Source of the DNA: Pseudomonadota bacterium
GTDB lineage: Bacteria > Pseudomonadota > Gammaproteobacteria > Burkholderiales > Burkholderiaceae_B
Direction of reading: 5' to 3'
NCBI GenBank assembly: GCA_023425645.1
Contig: JAFACG010000009.1
Location: 248,001-312,000 of the forward strand
Length of the DNA stretch: 64,000 nucleotides
Shown here: positions 37,666 through 46,684 of the stretch, in pieces
Position numbering within the stretch: position 1 is the stretch's first letter
Layout: each line of letters starts with the position of its first letter
Made by a program: the position numbers and the translations under genes
The notes under the pieces: generated by a model
Seen by the model: only the letters and a program-made list of their open reading frames with translations
What the model was told of the DNA's origin: nothing
Databases searched by the model: none

Positions 37666-39285
37666 ATGCAGCCTTTCAGCCGTATCAAACAGGATTCCCG
37701 CCATCCCGGCCAGGGCCGGCGTCCGCGGGCCAGGGCCCGCCTGGCGGCTGGCGCCCTGGCCCTGGCCGCCGTTCCCTGTGCGGTCCTCGTCCAGGCCGCC
37801 CAGACCGTCACCATCAATGAATACATCGTGCGCGGCAATACCGTGCTCGAAGCCCGCGACATCGAGACGGCGGTCTATCCCTTCCTGGGAGAAGGGCGCA
37901 GCCTGGCCGATATCGAGCAGGCCCGGGACGCCTTGCAGCAGGCCTACCAGCAGGCCGGCTACCAGTCGGTGTACGTGGACCTGCCCGAGCAGCAGGTGGA
38001 GGGCGGCGTCGTGATCCTGCAGGTGTCCGAGACCAAGGTGGGGCGCGTGCGCGTGGTGGGCGCCGAACACCATTCACCGCTGGCCATCCGCGACGCGGTG
38101 CCGGCGCTGCAGGAAGGGCAGGTGCCCGATTTCGACAAGGCCCAGGCGCAGCTCGCGCAGCTCAACCGGGGCGGTTCGCGCCAGGTCATGCCGCTGGTGC
38201 GCGAAGGCCGGCTGCCCGGCACCCTGGACGTGGATCTGAAGGTCGAGGACAAGAGTCCCTGGTCGGGTTCGCTGTCCTTCAACAACGACTACAGCGCCGA
38301 CACGACCAAGACGCGCGCGGTGGCCACGCTCTCCCACGACAACCTGTGGCAGAAGGGCCATAGCGCTTCGCTGACCTGGTTCACGGCGCCCGAGCGGCGC
38401 GGCGACGCCAGCGTGTGGTCCGCATCCTACGGCATGCCCTTGTCGCGCAACTGGGACCTGAACCTGTCGGGCTACAAGTCCGACAGCGACATCGCCACGG
38501 TGGGCGGCACCAATGTGCTGGGCAAAGGCCATTCCTTCGGCCTGCGCCTGAGCTACTCGCCCGACTACCAGGCGCCCTGGTACCACAGTTTTTCCATGGG
38601 TCTGGATTACAAGCGTTTCAGCGAATCGATCCGCTTCGGGGGCGACAAGGACGACGTGCCCATCACCTACGTGCCCCTGTCCCTGGGCTACAGCGGCTAC
38701 CGCTACACCGAGCAGTCCCAGAGCATGGTGGCCCTGGACCTGGTGGCCAGTCCGCGCAGCTTCATGGGCATAGGCAGCAACGACGACGAATTCGACTACA
38801 AGCGCTACCGCGCCAATCCCAGCTTCGCCTTGCTCAAGCTCAACGCTTCCCACACCCAGGGCCGCGACTGGCAGCTGCACGGCCGCGTAGCCGGACAGAT
38901 CGCTACCGGCTCGCTGATTTCCAACGAGCAGTTCTCGGCCGGCGGCAGCGGCACGGTGCGCGGTTATCTGGCCGCCGAGCGTTCCGGCGACGACGGCTAT
39001 ATGGGCAGCGCCGAGCTGCGCACGCCCTCCCTGAACCGCTGGCTCGGCCCGCGCGTGAATGAATGGCGCTTCTATGCCTTCGCGGACGCCGCCCGCATCC
39101 GCCTGCAGGACCCGCTGCCCGAGCAGGAAGCGCATTTCACCCTGGCCAGCGTGGGCCTGGGCAGCCGCATTCAAGTGATGGACTGGCTGTCGGCCAACGT
39201 GGATTGGGCCTACCCGCTGCGGGACGGCGCCAATACCCGCAAACATGAACCCCGCTGGCATTTCAACGTGCGCGCCAGCTTCTAA
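37666..39285 (+). CDS. Two-partner-secretion outer-membrane transporter (TpsB, ShlB/FhaC type)
   Basis: Omp85-superfamily transporter of 539 residues. A long basic N-terminus with a hydrophobic core (signal peptide ending about VLVQA) is followed by POTRA domains (YIVRGNTVLEARDIETAV and onward; RVVGAEHHSPLAIRDAV) and a 16-strand barrel ending in F. The conserved VRGYL motif at residue 431 is the channel-plug loop signature. Such proteins export one large TpsA exoprotein. No TpsA gene lies in the window. Its neighbours are ExbB, ExbD and TonB-like genes, as in the P. aeruginosa pdtB region. The start follows an AT-rich leader with a weak ribosome site. Confidence 0.88.
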   Translation: MQPFSRIKQDSRHPGQGRRPRARARLAAGALALAAVPCAVLVQAAQTVTINEYIVRGNTVLEARDIETAVYPFLGEGRSLADIEQARDALQQAYQQAGYQSVYVDLPEQQVEGGVVILQVSETKVGRVRVVGAEHHSPLAIRDAVPALQEGQVPDFDKAQAQLAQLNRGGSRQVMPLVREGRLPGTLDVDLKVEDKSPWSGSLSFNNDYSADTTKTRAVATLSHDNLWQKGHSASLTWFTAPERRGDASVWSASYGMPLSRNWDLNLSGYKSDSDIATVGGTNVLGKGHSFGLRLSYSPDYQAPWYHSFSMGLDYKRFSESIRFGGDKDDVPITYVPLSLGYSGYRYTEQSQSMVALDLVASPRSFMGIGSNDDEFDYKRYRANPSFALLKLNASHTQGRDWQLHGRVAGQIATGSLISNEQFSAGGSGTVRGYLAAERSGDDGYMGSAELRTPSLNRWLGPRVNEWRFYAFADAARIRLQDPLPEQEAHFTLASVGLGSRIQVMDWLSANVDWAYPLRDGANTRKHEPRWHFNVRASF

Positions 39286-39318
39286 CCCTCTTCTCTCTGT
39301 ATCCGGAGCATACGAATC

Positions 39319-41223
39319 ATGCAACGCTACATCATGTTCCTGCTGGTGTTCATCGCCAGCTTTCTGCCGGCGGCCGCGCAGGCCTGGTGGCAACCCGACT
39401 GGACGTACCGCAAGCCCATTTCCATCGACGCGTCCGTCGAAGGCGCCAAGCTGCAGGAAGGCCTGGGCCGCACGCCCGTGCTGGTGCGCCTGCATACCGG
39501 CAACTTCACCTTCGACGGCGTGAACGACAACGGGTCGGACCTGCGCTTCGTGCTGGACGATGACAAGACCGTGCTCAGCCACCAGATCGAGACCTTCGAT
39601 CCGCTGCTGGGCATCGCCCTGATCTGGGTGGACCTGCCTGAAATCCAGGCCGGCCAGAAACGCGACATCTGGATGTATTACGGCAATGCCGCCGCTCCCC
39701 AGGCATCCAACGGCCAGACCACCTTCGATCCCAACTACACCCTTATCTACCATTTCAACGGCGCGGCCGATGCGCCGCCGCGCGATACCACCGCGTATGG
39801 CAACCACGCCCAGACCAATGTGGCCGGCGGCTACATCGACGGCGTGGTGGGCCGCAGCGCCCAGTTCAACGGCACCGCCCCCCTGATGCTGCCCGCCAGT
39901 CCTTCGCTGGCCGTGCCGGCCGGCTCGCCGTTCAGCTTCAGCGCCTGGGTGCGCCCCGACCAGATCGTGGGCGAGCAGGCCGTCTACGCCCGCCGCGACG
40001 GCGGCAACGCCGTCCTGCTAGGCTTGAGCCAGGGCGTGCCTTTTGTCGAGATCAACGGCCAGCGCGCCCAAGCCGGCCAGGCCCTGGCAGTCGGCAGCTG
40101 GCAGCACCTGGCCATCAGCAGCGACGGCAGCCAGGTCCAGCTGCTGGTGCAGGGCCAGCCGGTCGCCTCGCTGGCCGCCGCCATGCCTGCGCTCGATTCG
40201 GCGACGGCCCTGGGCGGGGACCTGCCGGCCGCTCCCGCCGCTGCCGACGAAGGCGCGGAAGGCTCCGAAGCCGTCGCGCCCGCCGCCCGCTACGCCGCTT
40301 TCGTCGGCGCCATGGACGAGATCCGCCTGTCCAGGGTGGCGCGTCCCGCCGGCCTCTTGTATGTGGACGCCTTGTCGCAGGGATCCGAGTCGCGCCTGAT
40401 CGCCTATGGCGTGGATGAGCAGCAGTCGGGCTTCGGCTTCGGCGCCCTGGGCTACCTGCTGGCGGCCGTGCCGCTGGACGCCTGGATCGTGCTGGCCGTG
40501 CTGGCCGTCATGCTGGTGCATTCCTGGATCATCATGATTTCCAAGAGCCGCCGCGCCGCCGCCCTGGAACACGGCAACAAGGTGTTCCGCGAGCGCTTCG
40601 CCCAGCTGGGCACGCAGCTGGAGGCCCTGGCCGACGCCAAGCCCGAGGCCGCCGTGCAGCAGCGCCTGGACGAATCCCCCTTGTGGAAGCTGTATGTGAC
40701 CGCCGTGCGCGAAGTGCGCAAGCGCCGCACCGAAACCGGCTCCAGCCATCTGTCGCCCGCCGCCATCGAGTCGATCCGCGCCGCCATGGACTCCGTCCGG
40801 ACCTACGAAAGCCAGGCCCTGGCGGCGCGCATGGGCGCGCTGTCCAACGCCATCGCCGGCGGACCCTATATAGGCCTGCTGGGCACGGTGCTGGGGATCA
40901 TGGTGGTGTTCCTGGGCACGGCCATGGCCGGCGACGTGAACATCAACGCGATCGCCCCCGGCATGGCCGCCGCTTTGCTGGCCACGGCCGCCGGCCTGTT
41001 CGTAGCGATTCCCGCCCTGTTCGGCTACAACCGCATCCTGGGCCGCAACAAGGCCATCAACGCCGAGATGCGCGTATTCACGGAAGAGTTCGCCACCCGC
41101 CTGGCCGAGAGCTATGGCGGCCACGAAGGCGGCGAGCGCAAGAAGGGCGGCAAGGACCGCGCGGCGCAAACCGCCGACGGCGTGCTGGCCTCCCTGTCCA
41201 CCGACGCCAGCACGGCGCAATAA
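39319..41223 (+). CDS. DUF2341-LamG-ExbB/TolQ fusion protein
   Basis: Protein of 634 residues joining an extracytoplasmic sensor-like part to a proton channel. A signal peptide (cleavage near AQA, residue 22) is followed by a DUF2341 domain (WTYRKPISIDAS, FVLDDDKTVLSHQIETFDP, WMYYGNA), a LamG/concanavalin-like fold (about 150-350: FHFNG-type start, FSAWVRPDQI, MDEIRLSRVAR), a membrane segment and an ExbB/TolQ domain (SNAIAGGPYIGLLGTVLGIM, APGMAAALLATAAGLFVAIP). The channel should work with ExbD and the TonB-like protein encoded next. GGAG lies before the ATG. Confidence 0.86.
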   Translation: MQRYIMFLLVFIASFLPAAAQAWWQPDWTYRKPISIDASVEGAKLQEGLGRTPVLVRLHTGNFTFDGVNDNGSDLRFVLDDDKTVLSHQIETFDPLLGIALIWVDLPEIQAGQKRDIWMYYGNAAAPQASNGQTTFDPNYTLIYHFNGAADAPPRDTTAYGNHAQTNVAGGYIDGVVGRSAQFNGTAPLMLPASPSLAVPAGSPFSFSAWVRPDQIVGEQAVYARRDGGNAVLLGLSQGVPFVEINGQRAQAGQALAVGSWQHLAISSDGSQVQLLVQGQPVASLAAAMPALDSATALGGDLPAAPAAADEGAEGSEAVAPAARYAAFVGAMDEIRLSRVARPAGLLYVDALSQGSESRLIAYGVDEQQSGFGFGALGYLLAAVPLDAWIVLAVLAVMLVHSWIIMISKSRRAAALEHGNKVFRERFAQLGTQLEALADAKPEAAVQQRLDESPLWKLYVTAVREVRKRRTETGSSHLSPAAIESIRAAMDSVRTYESQALAARMGALSNAIAGGPYIGLLGTVLGIMVVFLGTAMAGDVNINAIAPGMAAALLATAAGLFVAIPALFGYNRILGRNKAINAEMRVFTEEFATRLAESYGGHEGGERKKGGKDRAAQTADGVLASLSTDASTAQ

Positions 41224-41238
41224 GCCAGGAGTTCCATC

Positions 41239-41652
41239 ATGTCCCGAAGCATGGTTGACGAAGACGAGGACGGCGCCGTGGACGGCATCAACATCACGCC
41301 GCTGGTCGATGTCCTGATGGTGGTGCTGGTCATGTTCATCCTGACGGCCACGGCGCAAGTGGCCGGCATCCAGGTGAACCTGCCCAAGGCCAGCTCCACG
41401 GTCTCGCTGTCCGTGTCCCAGACCAAGGCCATTTCCGTGAACGAGGCCGGCCAGGTATTCCTGGACGCCTATCCCGTCACGCTGCCGGAGCTGGAAGAGC
41501 GCCTGCGCACGGAAAAGGCCCTGAATCCGGATTTCCCCGTCATCGTGCGGGGCGACGCTGACGTCCAGTATCACCGCGTGGTCGAGGTCCTGGACCTGTT
41601 GCGGCGCCTTGAGCTGTCCCAGGTGGGACTGGTCACGGGCAAGCCCAGCTGA
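41239..41652 (+). CDS. exbD: ExbD/TolR-family protein
   Basis: Inner-membrane protein of 137 residues. A short cytoplasmic N-terminus leads to one membrane helix with the proton-relay aspartate in NITPLVDVLMVVLVMFI, followed by a periplasmic ExbD domain (PVIVRGDADVQYHRVVEVLDL). It starts 15 bases after the ExbB fusion and has CAGGAG upstream. With ExbB and TonB it would harness the proton gradient for an outer-membrane process. Confidence 0.93.
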   Translation: MSRSMVDEDEDGAVDGINITPLVDVLMVVLVMFILTATAQVAGIQVNLPKASSTVSLSVSQTKAISVNEAGQVFLDAYPVTLPELEERLRTEKALNPDFPVIVRGDADVQYHRVVEVLDLLRRLELSQVGLVTGKPS

Positions 41653-41673
41653 TTTTCGTGAAGCGCTGCAATC

Positions 41674-42408
41674 ATGACGTCAAACACACCTGACCCATTC
41701 AAGAGCTCGCCGCCGCCGGCGCCGCGCCGGAACGCCGCCCGCTACATGAAGGGCGGGGCGCTGGTGGTCGTGGCGGCCGTGCTGGGCTACTTCGTGTGGA
41801 AGTGGGCCAATGACATGGCGGGGATCAAGCGCGAGCCGCCGCAGGTCAACGCCATCATCCCTCTGCCGCCGCCCCCTCCGCCGCCGCCCGAGCCCGAGAA
41901 GCCGCCCGAGCCCGAGGAACCCAAGGAAGAGGAGGTCGTGGAGCCCGAGCCCGAACCCGAACCCACGCCGCTGGAAGAGCCCAAGCCGGCCGACGAGACT
42001 CCGCCCACCCCGGTGGACAGCACGACCGAAGCCATGCAGATGGATTCGGACGGCCAGGCTGGTTCGGACGCTTTCAACATCGCCGCTGGTTCCGGAAAAG
42101 GCATGGGCGGCTCGGGAAGCGGTCGCGCCGGCAACGCCACCTACAGCCAGTACCTGGGCTACGCGCTGCAGAAGATCCTGCGCGATGACGAGCGCACCCG
42201 CATGCTCAGCTACCGCGTGCGCGTCAACCTCTGGATGACGGACATGGGCGAGATCACCCGCGTGGAGCTGGTCGGCTCCAGCGGGGACGCCGAGGTCGAC
42301 CAGGCCGTGCTGTCCGCCCTGCGCGCCGTGCCGCGCCTGGAGGAACGTCCGCCGCCATCCCTGCCCATGCCCGTGCGGGCGGCCCTGAACAGTCGCCGGC
42401 CATCCTGA
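41674..42408 (+). CDS. TonB-like energy transducer
   Basis: Protein of 244 residues: cytoplasmic tail, one membrane anchor (about 27-44), a long Pro/Glu-rich periplasmic spacer (60-115, starting IPLPPPPPPPPEPEKPPEPE) and a Gly/Ser linker before a TonB C-terminal domain (SYRVRVNLWMTDMGEITRVE, DAEVDQAVLSALRAVPRLEE). The arrangement is that of TonB, coded directly after its ExbB and ExbD partners. The likely outer-membrane client is the TpsB or porin product of this cluster, not a typical TonB receptor, because none is encoded here. Confidence 0.85.
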   Translation: MTSNTPDPFKSSPPPAPRRNAARYMKGGALVVVAAVLGYFVWKWANDMAGIKREPPQVNAIIPLPPPPPPPPEPEKPPEPEEPKEEEVVEPEPEPEPTPLEEPKPADETPPTPVDSTTEAMQMDSDGQAGSDAFNIAAGSGKGMGGSGSGRAGNATYSQYLGYALQKILRDDERTRMLSYRVRVNLWMTDMGEITRVELVGSSGDAEVDQAVLSALRAVPRLEERPPPSLPMPVRAALNSRRPS

Positions 42409-42445
42409 TGTGCCACTGCCAAATGTTTAAACGGAGTCCTGAATA

Positions 42446-44131
42446 ATGAAACCTCAACCACATCGTCTGAGCAAGGCATTGGCCGTTGCTTTGATGTGTT
42501 CCTCGGCCGCAGTGGCAGCCCAGCCCGCCGCCGACAACGCCACGGCCAACCTGATCCGCCTGCTGGTCGAGCAGGGCGTGCTCCAGCCCGAACAGGCGGC
42601 CGCGCTGCTCAAGCAGGCACAGTCCGAGGCGGCCGCCGCGGCGGTGCGCGCCAGCGGCGCCCAGCCCGGCGACGTGCGGGTGCCGTATATTCCGCAGACC
42701 GTGCGCGACCAGATCCGCGAAGAGGTCAAGCAGGAAGTCATGGCCACGGCCAAGAGTGAAAACTGGGCCGCGCCCAATACCTTCCCCGACTGGGTTTCGC
42801 GCATCACCGTGGACGGCGATGTGCGCGTGCGCTTCGAGAACCGCGGTTTTTCCAGCGGCAACAGCCCGGAAATCAACGACTTTGCGCGTTTCAACGAACG
42901 AGGCCCATTCGAGGTCATGCGCATCGACAACGTCGGCGTGCCCGAATACACCTATCCGCCCTTGCTCAACGCCCGCAAGAGCCGCAACAACCAGCTGCGT
43001 TTCCGCGCCCGCCTGGGCGTGAAAGCGCAACTGAGCGACCAATGGAGCGCCGGCGTGCGCCTGGCCAGCGGCAGCAGCAAGAGTCCGGTGTCCACCACCG
43101 ACAATTTCGGCGGCGGCTTCAGCAAGAAGGATTTCTGGCTGGACCAGGCCTGGCTGAACTACAAGCCCGCCAGCTGGGCCAGCCTGACGGCCGGCCGGGC
43201 CTCCAATCCCTTCGTGTCCACCGACATCCTGTATTCCAGCGACCTGAACTTCGACGGCGTGTCCGCCGTGTTCAGCAAGCCGCTGCCCGATTCACCCTTC
43301 ACGCTGCGCGGCGCGCTGGGCGCCTTCCTGATCGAGAACACGCACAATCCGTCCCAGCTGGGCGTGGCCGACGGCGAAGGCGAGACCAAGAACAAGTGGC
43401 TGCTGGGCGCCCAGATCGGCGGCGACTGGAAGATCAATGCCGAGCAGCAGCTGGGCGCGCATGTGGCCTACTACACCTTCCAGAACATCCAGGGCAGGCT
43501 CTCCGAGCCTTGCCAGTGGTACCAGACCGTGTGCTCCACGGACTGGTCGCGTCCGGCCTTCATGCAGAAGGGCAATACGCTGTTCTACCTGCGCGATTTG
43601 ATTCCGCCGCCGCCGGGCGAAGCCGGCTCGCTCTACCAGTACGTGGGCCTGGCCTCCAAGTTCAACCTGCTGGACCTGAACGTGAACTGGAAGGGGCGGG
43701 TGGGCAACGGCCTGGGCCTGATGGTGTCGGGCAACTACATCCGCAACCTGGCCTACAGCTCGTCGCGCATGGCCGATCACGTGGGCGAAGGCTTCTTCGT
43801 CAACAACGTGGACGGCGATTCGAACATCCGTTCCGGAGGCAATGCCTGGACCATTCACGCGGCCCTGGGCAAGGGCTACAGCGTGGTCGACCGCGGCGAC
43901 TGGCAGGTGTTCGCCGGCTACAAGTACATCCAGCCCGATGCCGTGCCCGACGCCTACAACGACTCCACTTTCCATCTGGGCGGCACCAATGCCAAGGGCT
44001 ACTACCTGGGCGCGGCCTACGCCGTCGAGAAGAACGTGGTGGGCCAGCTGCGCTGGACCAGTTCGCGCGAGATCTACGGCAGCCCGCTGTCGATCAACGT
44101 GATGCAACTTGAACTCAATGCACGGTTCTGA
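42446..44131 (+). CDS. Putative porin with N-terminal helical domain
   Basis: Outer-membrane protein of 561 residues. Signal peptide (VAAQPAA) is followed by a helical segment (ATANLIRLLVEQGVLQPEQA) and a large predicted beta-barrel with alternating hydrophobic residues and aromatic girdles, ending MQLELNARF with terminal Phe. It matches the putative-porin family (Porin_5-like) seen beside TonB/ExbBD genes. It contains one Cys pair (PCQWYQTVCS). Substrate unknown. It lies 37 bases after the TonB-like gene and one base before the next gene. Confidence 0.8.
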   Translation: MKPQPHRLSKALAVALMCSSAAVAAQPAADNATANLIRLLVEQGVLQPEQAAALLKQAQSEAAAAAVRASGAQPGDVRVPYIPQTVRDQIREEVKQEVMATAKSENWAAPNTFPDWVSRITVDGDVRVRFENRGFSSGNSPEINDFARFNERGPFEVMRIDNVGVPEYTYPPLLNARKSRNNQLRFRARLGVKAQLSDQWSAGVRLASGSSKSPVSTTDNFGGGFSKKDFWLDQAWLNYKPASWASLTAGRASNPFVSTDILYSSDLNFDGVSAVFSKPLPDSPFTLRGALGAFLIENTHNPSQLGVADGEGETKNKWLLGAQIGGDWKINAEQQLGAHVAYYTFQNIQGRLSEPCQWYQTVCSTDWSRPAFMQKGNTLFYLRDLIPPPPGEAGSLYQYVGLASKFNLLDLNVNWKGRVGNGLGLMVSGNYIRNLAYSSSRMADHVGEGFFVNNVDGDSNIRSGGNAWTIHAALGKGYSVVDRGDWQVFAGYKYIQPDAVPDAYNDSTFHLGGTNAKGYYLGAAYAVEKNVVGQLRWTSSREIYGSPLSINVMQLELNARF

Positions 44132-44132
44132 C

Positions 44133-44798
44133 ATGAAACAGCCAACAGTACCTCATGCCAAGGCCCTGGCGGCCTTGCTGCTGGGCCTGGGCGCGGGCCT
44201 GGTCCAGCCGGCCGGGGCGCAGACCATGGAAGAGCGGCTGCGGGCCGAATTGCGCTCCACCAGCCAGCAACTGCAGCGCCTGCAAAGCGAGCAGGCCCAG
44301 GTGAACGCCGCCAAGGCGGCGGCCGAGGCGCAGCGCGACGCGGCCCAGGCCGAAGCGGCGCAACTGCGCAAGGCGCTGGACAAGGCGCAGGCGCAGGCCG
44401 ACGCCTACGGCAAGGCGCACGAATCGCTGCGCGTACAGGCTTCCAGCCAGATCAGCGCGGTCCAGTCGCAACTGGCGCAGGCGCGCGGCGCGCACGAGCA
44501 GATCAGCGCCCAGGCGCGCCAGTCCGAGGCCCAGCGCCAGGCCCTGGGCAAGCAGCTGGCGGCGCGCGATCACGAGCTGCAGGTCTGCATGCTCAAGAAC
44601 GATCAGCTCTACAGCGCCGGCAAGGAAATCCTCAGCGCTTACGAGTCATTCTCCACGGGCGACCTGCTGGCCCTGCGCCAGCCGTTCTCCGCGGGAACGC
44701 GGGTGGCTTTTGACATGAAGGCGCAAGAACTGGGCGATAAGCTGTACGAGCACAAGTTTGACCGTCAGGCGGTGGACGCGCCGGCCGTCGCTCCATGA
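44133..44798 (+). CDS. Periplasmic coiled-coil protein
   Basis: Protein of 221 residues with a signal peptide (LLLGLGAGLVQPAGAQT) and a long Ala/Gln/Glu heptad-rich coiled coil (about 27-150), then a short C-terminal domain (HELQVCMLKNDQLYSAGKEI and DMKAQELGDKLYEHKFD). It begins one base after the porin stop. No enzymatic motif is visible. It might bridge the inner-membrane Ton complex and the outer membrane, but this is only context. Confidence 0.75.
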   Translation: MKQPTVPHAKALAALLLGLGAGLVQPAGAQTMEERLRAELRSTSQQLQRLQSEQAQVNAAKAAAEAQRDAAQAEAAQLRKALDKAQAQADAYGKAHESLRVQASSQISAVQSQLAQARGAHEQISAQARQSEAQRQALGKQLAARDHELQVCMLKNDQLYSAGKEILSAYESFSTGDLLALRQPFSAGTRVAFDMKAQELGDKLYEHKFDRQAVDAPAVAP

Positions 44799-44807
44799 CC
44801 GCTCGCC

Positions 44808-44926
44808 TTTGCGCAAAGCCCAGCCGTTCGCGGCGAGGTCAAGCAAGGCGAGTTCGATATGGCGCGGTAAGCGCCCTCGAATCATGGCGAAGAACTCAGG
44901 CCGAACAGCCGGAGCTCTTCACGGCG
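44808..44926 (+). repeat. Dispersed intergenic palindromic repeat, copy D
   Basis: TTTGCGCAAAG (44808-44818) precedes a core (44856-44926) with GATATGGCGCGGTAAGCGCC, ATCATGGCGAAG and a hairpin where GAAGAACTCAGGC (44889-44901) pairs imperfectly with GCCGGAGCTCTTC (44908-44920). The core starts 58 bases after the coiled-coil gene stop. It is the copy closest to the consensus. Confidence 0.75.
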
Positions 44927-45065
44927 GCGACGCGGCGGGCAGGCGGGCGGGTTTACCGTCCGGCATGGCTGCGCCGCGGATGGAAGGAATCGGGCCGCCA
45001 CATCGGCGGCTTTCATAAGGACGGCGCTGTCCAGGCCGTTTTATTTATCCTGGGATAGACAAGGA

Positions 45066-45566
45066 ATGGAAAACAAGACCCTTATCGAAACCGTCACGAC
45101 CGACGCGCTGACCGTCCTGCTGCAGGACATGGGATATCGCGTCACCGAGGCTCAGCAGGGTGACATCGTGCATTTGCTCAGCGCCGCGCAGGGCATAGGC
45201 TTTACCGTGCGGCCCGGCAATTCGGGCGCCGGGCAGTTCAGCTACCTGGACTACACCTTTTCCTGCGTGATCCGCGTGGAAGGCACGCTGGCCGCCAGCC
45301 TGATCAATCGCTGGAACGTGGAAAAGCGTTTTGCCCGCATGGCCCTGCAAGGCGAGTTCCTGACGCTGGAGATGGACGTGGTGGTGGCCGGCGGCGTCAG
45401 TCATGCCTATCTGCAGGCCCAGACCGAGCTGTGGGACCGGCTGCTGCAGGAGATGATCCTGTTCCTGCGCGGCAATCCCGAGACGCCGTCCGCACCCGAG
45501 ACCGCCTCGCAACCGGTCGATGCCGCACTGGCCGAACAGGCCCAAGCCTCGGGCCAAGCCGCCTGA
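45066..45566 (+). CDS. YbjN domain-containing protein
   Basis: Protein of 166 residues with no signal peptide, so cytoplasmic. The YbjN domain (about 8-140) has the family pattern LLQDMGYRVTE, the SYLDYTFSCVIRVEGT strand and INRWNVEKRFARMAL. YbjN proteins have type-III-secretion-chaperone-like folds and have been linked to motility and stress control in enterics; the role here is unknown. An AAGGA site precedes the ATG. It follows repeat D and precedes the isomerase gene in the same direction. Confidence 0.82.
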   Translation: MENKTLIETVTTDALTVLLQDMGYRVTEAQQGDIVHLLSAAQGIGFTVRPGNSGAGQFSYLDYTFSCVIRVEGTLAASLINRWNVEKRFARMALQGEFLTLEMDVVVAGGVSHAYLQAQTELWDRLLQEMILFLRGNPETPSAPETASQPVDAALAEQAQASGQAA

Positions 45567-45644
45567 GCCTTTCGTGTACTGAACGTCCGCCGGCGGGCGT
45601 TCAGCGTTTCCCGCTTCGTTTACTTCATGACTGGACTGCCTATT

Positions 45645-46667
45645 ATGCAGAAACTGTCCCGGACTTCTCTAGCGCTGCGCCTGGCCATGGGCGCTTCCCT
45701 GGTTTTGCTGAGCGCCTGCAAGGATTCCAATGGCGAACCCAGCGCCCAGCCGGCCCAAGCCGAGCAAACCGCTCCGGCCCAGCCGGCCGCCGCTGCCGCG
45801 CTGCCCGCCGCCGGCAGCGAGATCGCCGTAGCCCGCCTGGGACAGGTGCAGGTCGGCGCCGAGGAGCTGGCCTTGCAACTGCAAGGCATCTCCCGTGCTC
45901 AGTATCAATTGCTGCAGCAGAACCGCGCCAGCCTGGAGCAATGGCTGCGTCAGCGGCTGGCGGAAAATGCCTTGTACGAGCAGGCCCTGAATCAGGGCTG
46001 GCAAGACAAGCCCGAGGTGCGCCGGAGCCTGGAGCAGGCGCGCCGCCAACTGATCGTGCAGAGCTACCTGCATTCGGTCAGCCAGCCCCCGGATGCTTTT
46101 CCGTCCGAGGACGAGCTGACCCAGACCTATGAGCGCAACAAGGCGGCCCTGCAAGTGCCGGCCCGCTATCGGGTGGAGCAGCTTTTCCTGCCCTTCACCG
46201 GCCAGGCCGACAGCGACGGCAAGCTCAAGGCCCAGGCAGATGAACTCGTGCAGAAGATGCGCAAGTCAGGCAATTTCAGCGCGGTGGTCCAGGAGCTGGA
46301 GAAGCAGTCGCCCGGCCTGGCAAGCCGCTCGGAAACCCCCTTGCTGCCCCTGGAGCAGCTCCTGCCTGAAACCCGCGCCGCGATCGCCCAGTTGAAGACG
46401 GGGCAGGTCAGCGACCCGGTGCGCTCGTCCAGCGGCTGGCACGTGCTGCATCTGCTGCAGAGCGAGCCCTCCCGGGCGGCGACGCTTGACGAAGTGCGCG
46501 CGCAATTGACCCGCTTGATGCGCGAGCAGCGCCAGCAGGATATCGCCTTCTCCTACCTGAACGGCCTGCTGGATACGGGCACGGTCACCATCGACGGCGG
46601 CGAGCTGACCAAGGTGCTGGAGCGCAGCGCAGCTGTGGTTCAGGCTGACCCGGCCGCCGCGCCCTGA
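45645..46667 (+). CDS. SurA/PpiC-like peptidyl-prolyl isomerase lipoprotein
   Basis: Lipoprotein of 340 residues: signal and lipobox LVLLSAC, then an Ala/Pro-rich tether. A SurA/PrsA-type N-terminal chaperone helix region (ELALQLQGISRAQYQLLQQN) and a parvulin domain (RYRVEQLFLPF and FSAVVQELEKQSPGL; SDPVRSSSGWHVLHLLQ) follow. Parvulin lipoproteins help fold exported proteins; here the clients may be the TpsB and porin barrels or a secreted partner. An ATG at 45627 adds six residues. PA0699 in the comparable Pseudomonas region is also a PpiC-type isomerase, as I recall. Confidence 0.82.
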   Translation: MQKLSRTSLALRLAMGASLVLLSACKDSNGEPSAQPAQAEQTAPAQPAAAAALPAAGSEIAVARLGQVQVGAEELALQLQGISRAQYQLLQQNRASLEQWLRQRLAENALYEQALNQGWQDKPEVRRSLEQARRQLIVQSYLHSVSQPPDAFPSEDELTQTYERNKAALQVPARYRVEQLFLPFTGQADSDGKLKAQADELVQKMRKSGNFSAVVQELEKQSPGLASRSETPLLPLEQLLPETRAAIAQLKTGQVSDPVRSSSGWHVLHLLQSEPSRAATLDEVRAQLTRLMREQRQQDIAFSYLNGLLDTGTVTIDGGELTKVLERSAAVVQADPAAAP

Positions 46668-46684
46668 CCCGGAGCGGCGCGACC

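Noticed and set aside
44758..45058. Short frames after the coiled-coil gene
   Set aside because: They are translations of repeat copy D and its flanks; similar peptides come from copies A and C only because the DNA repeats.
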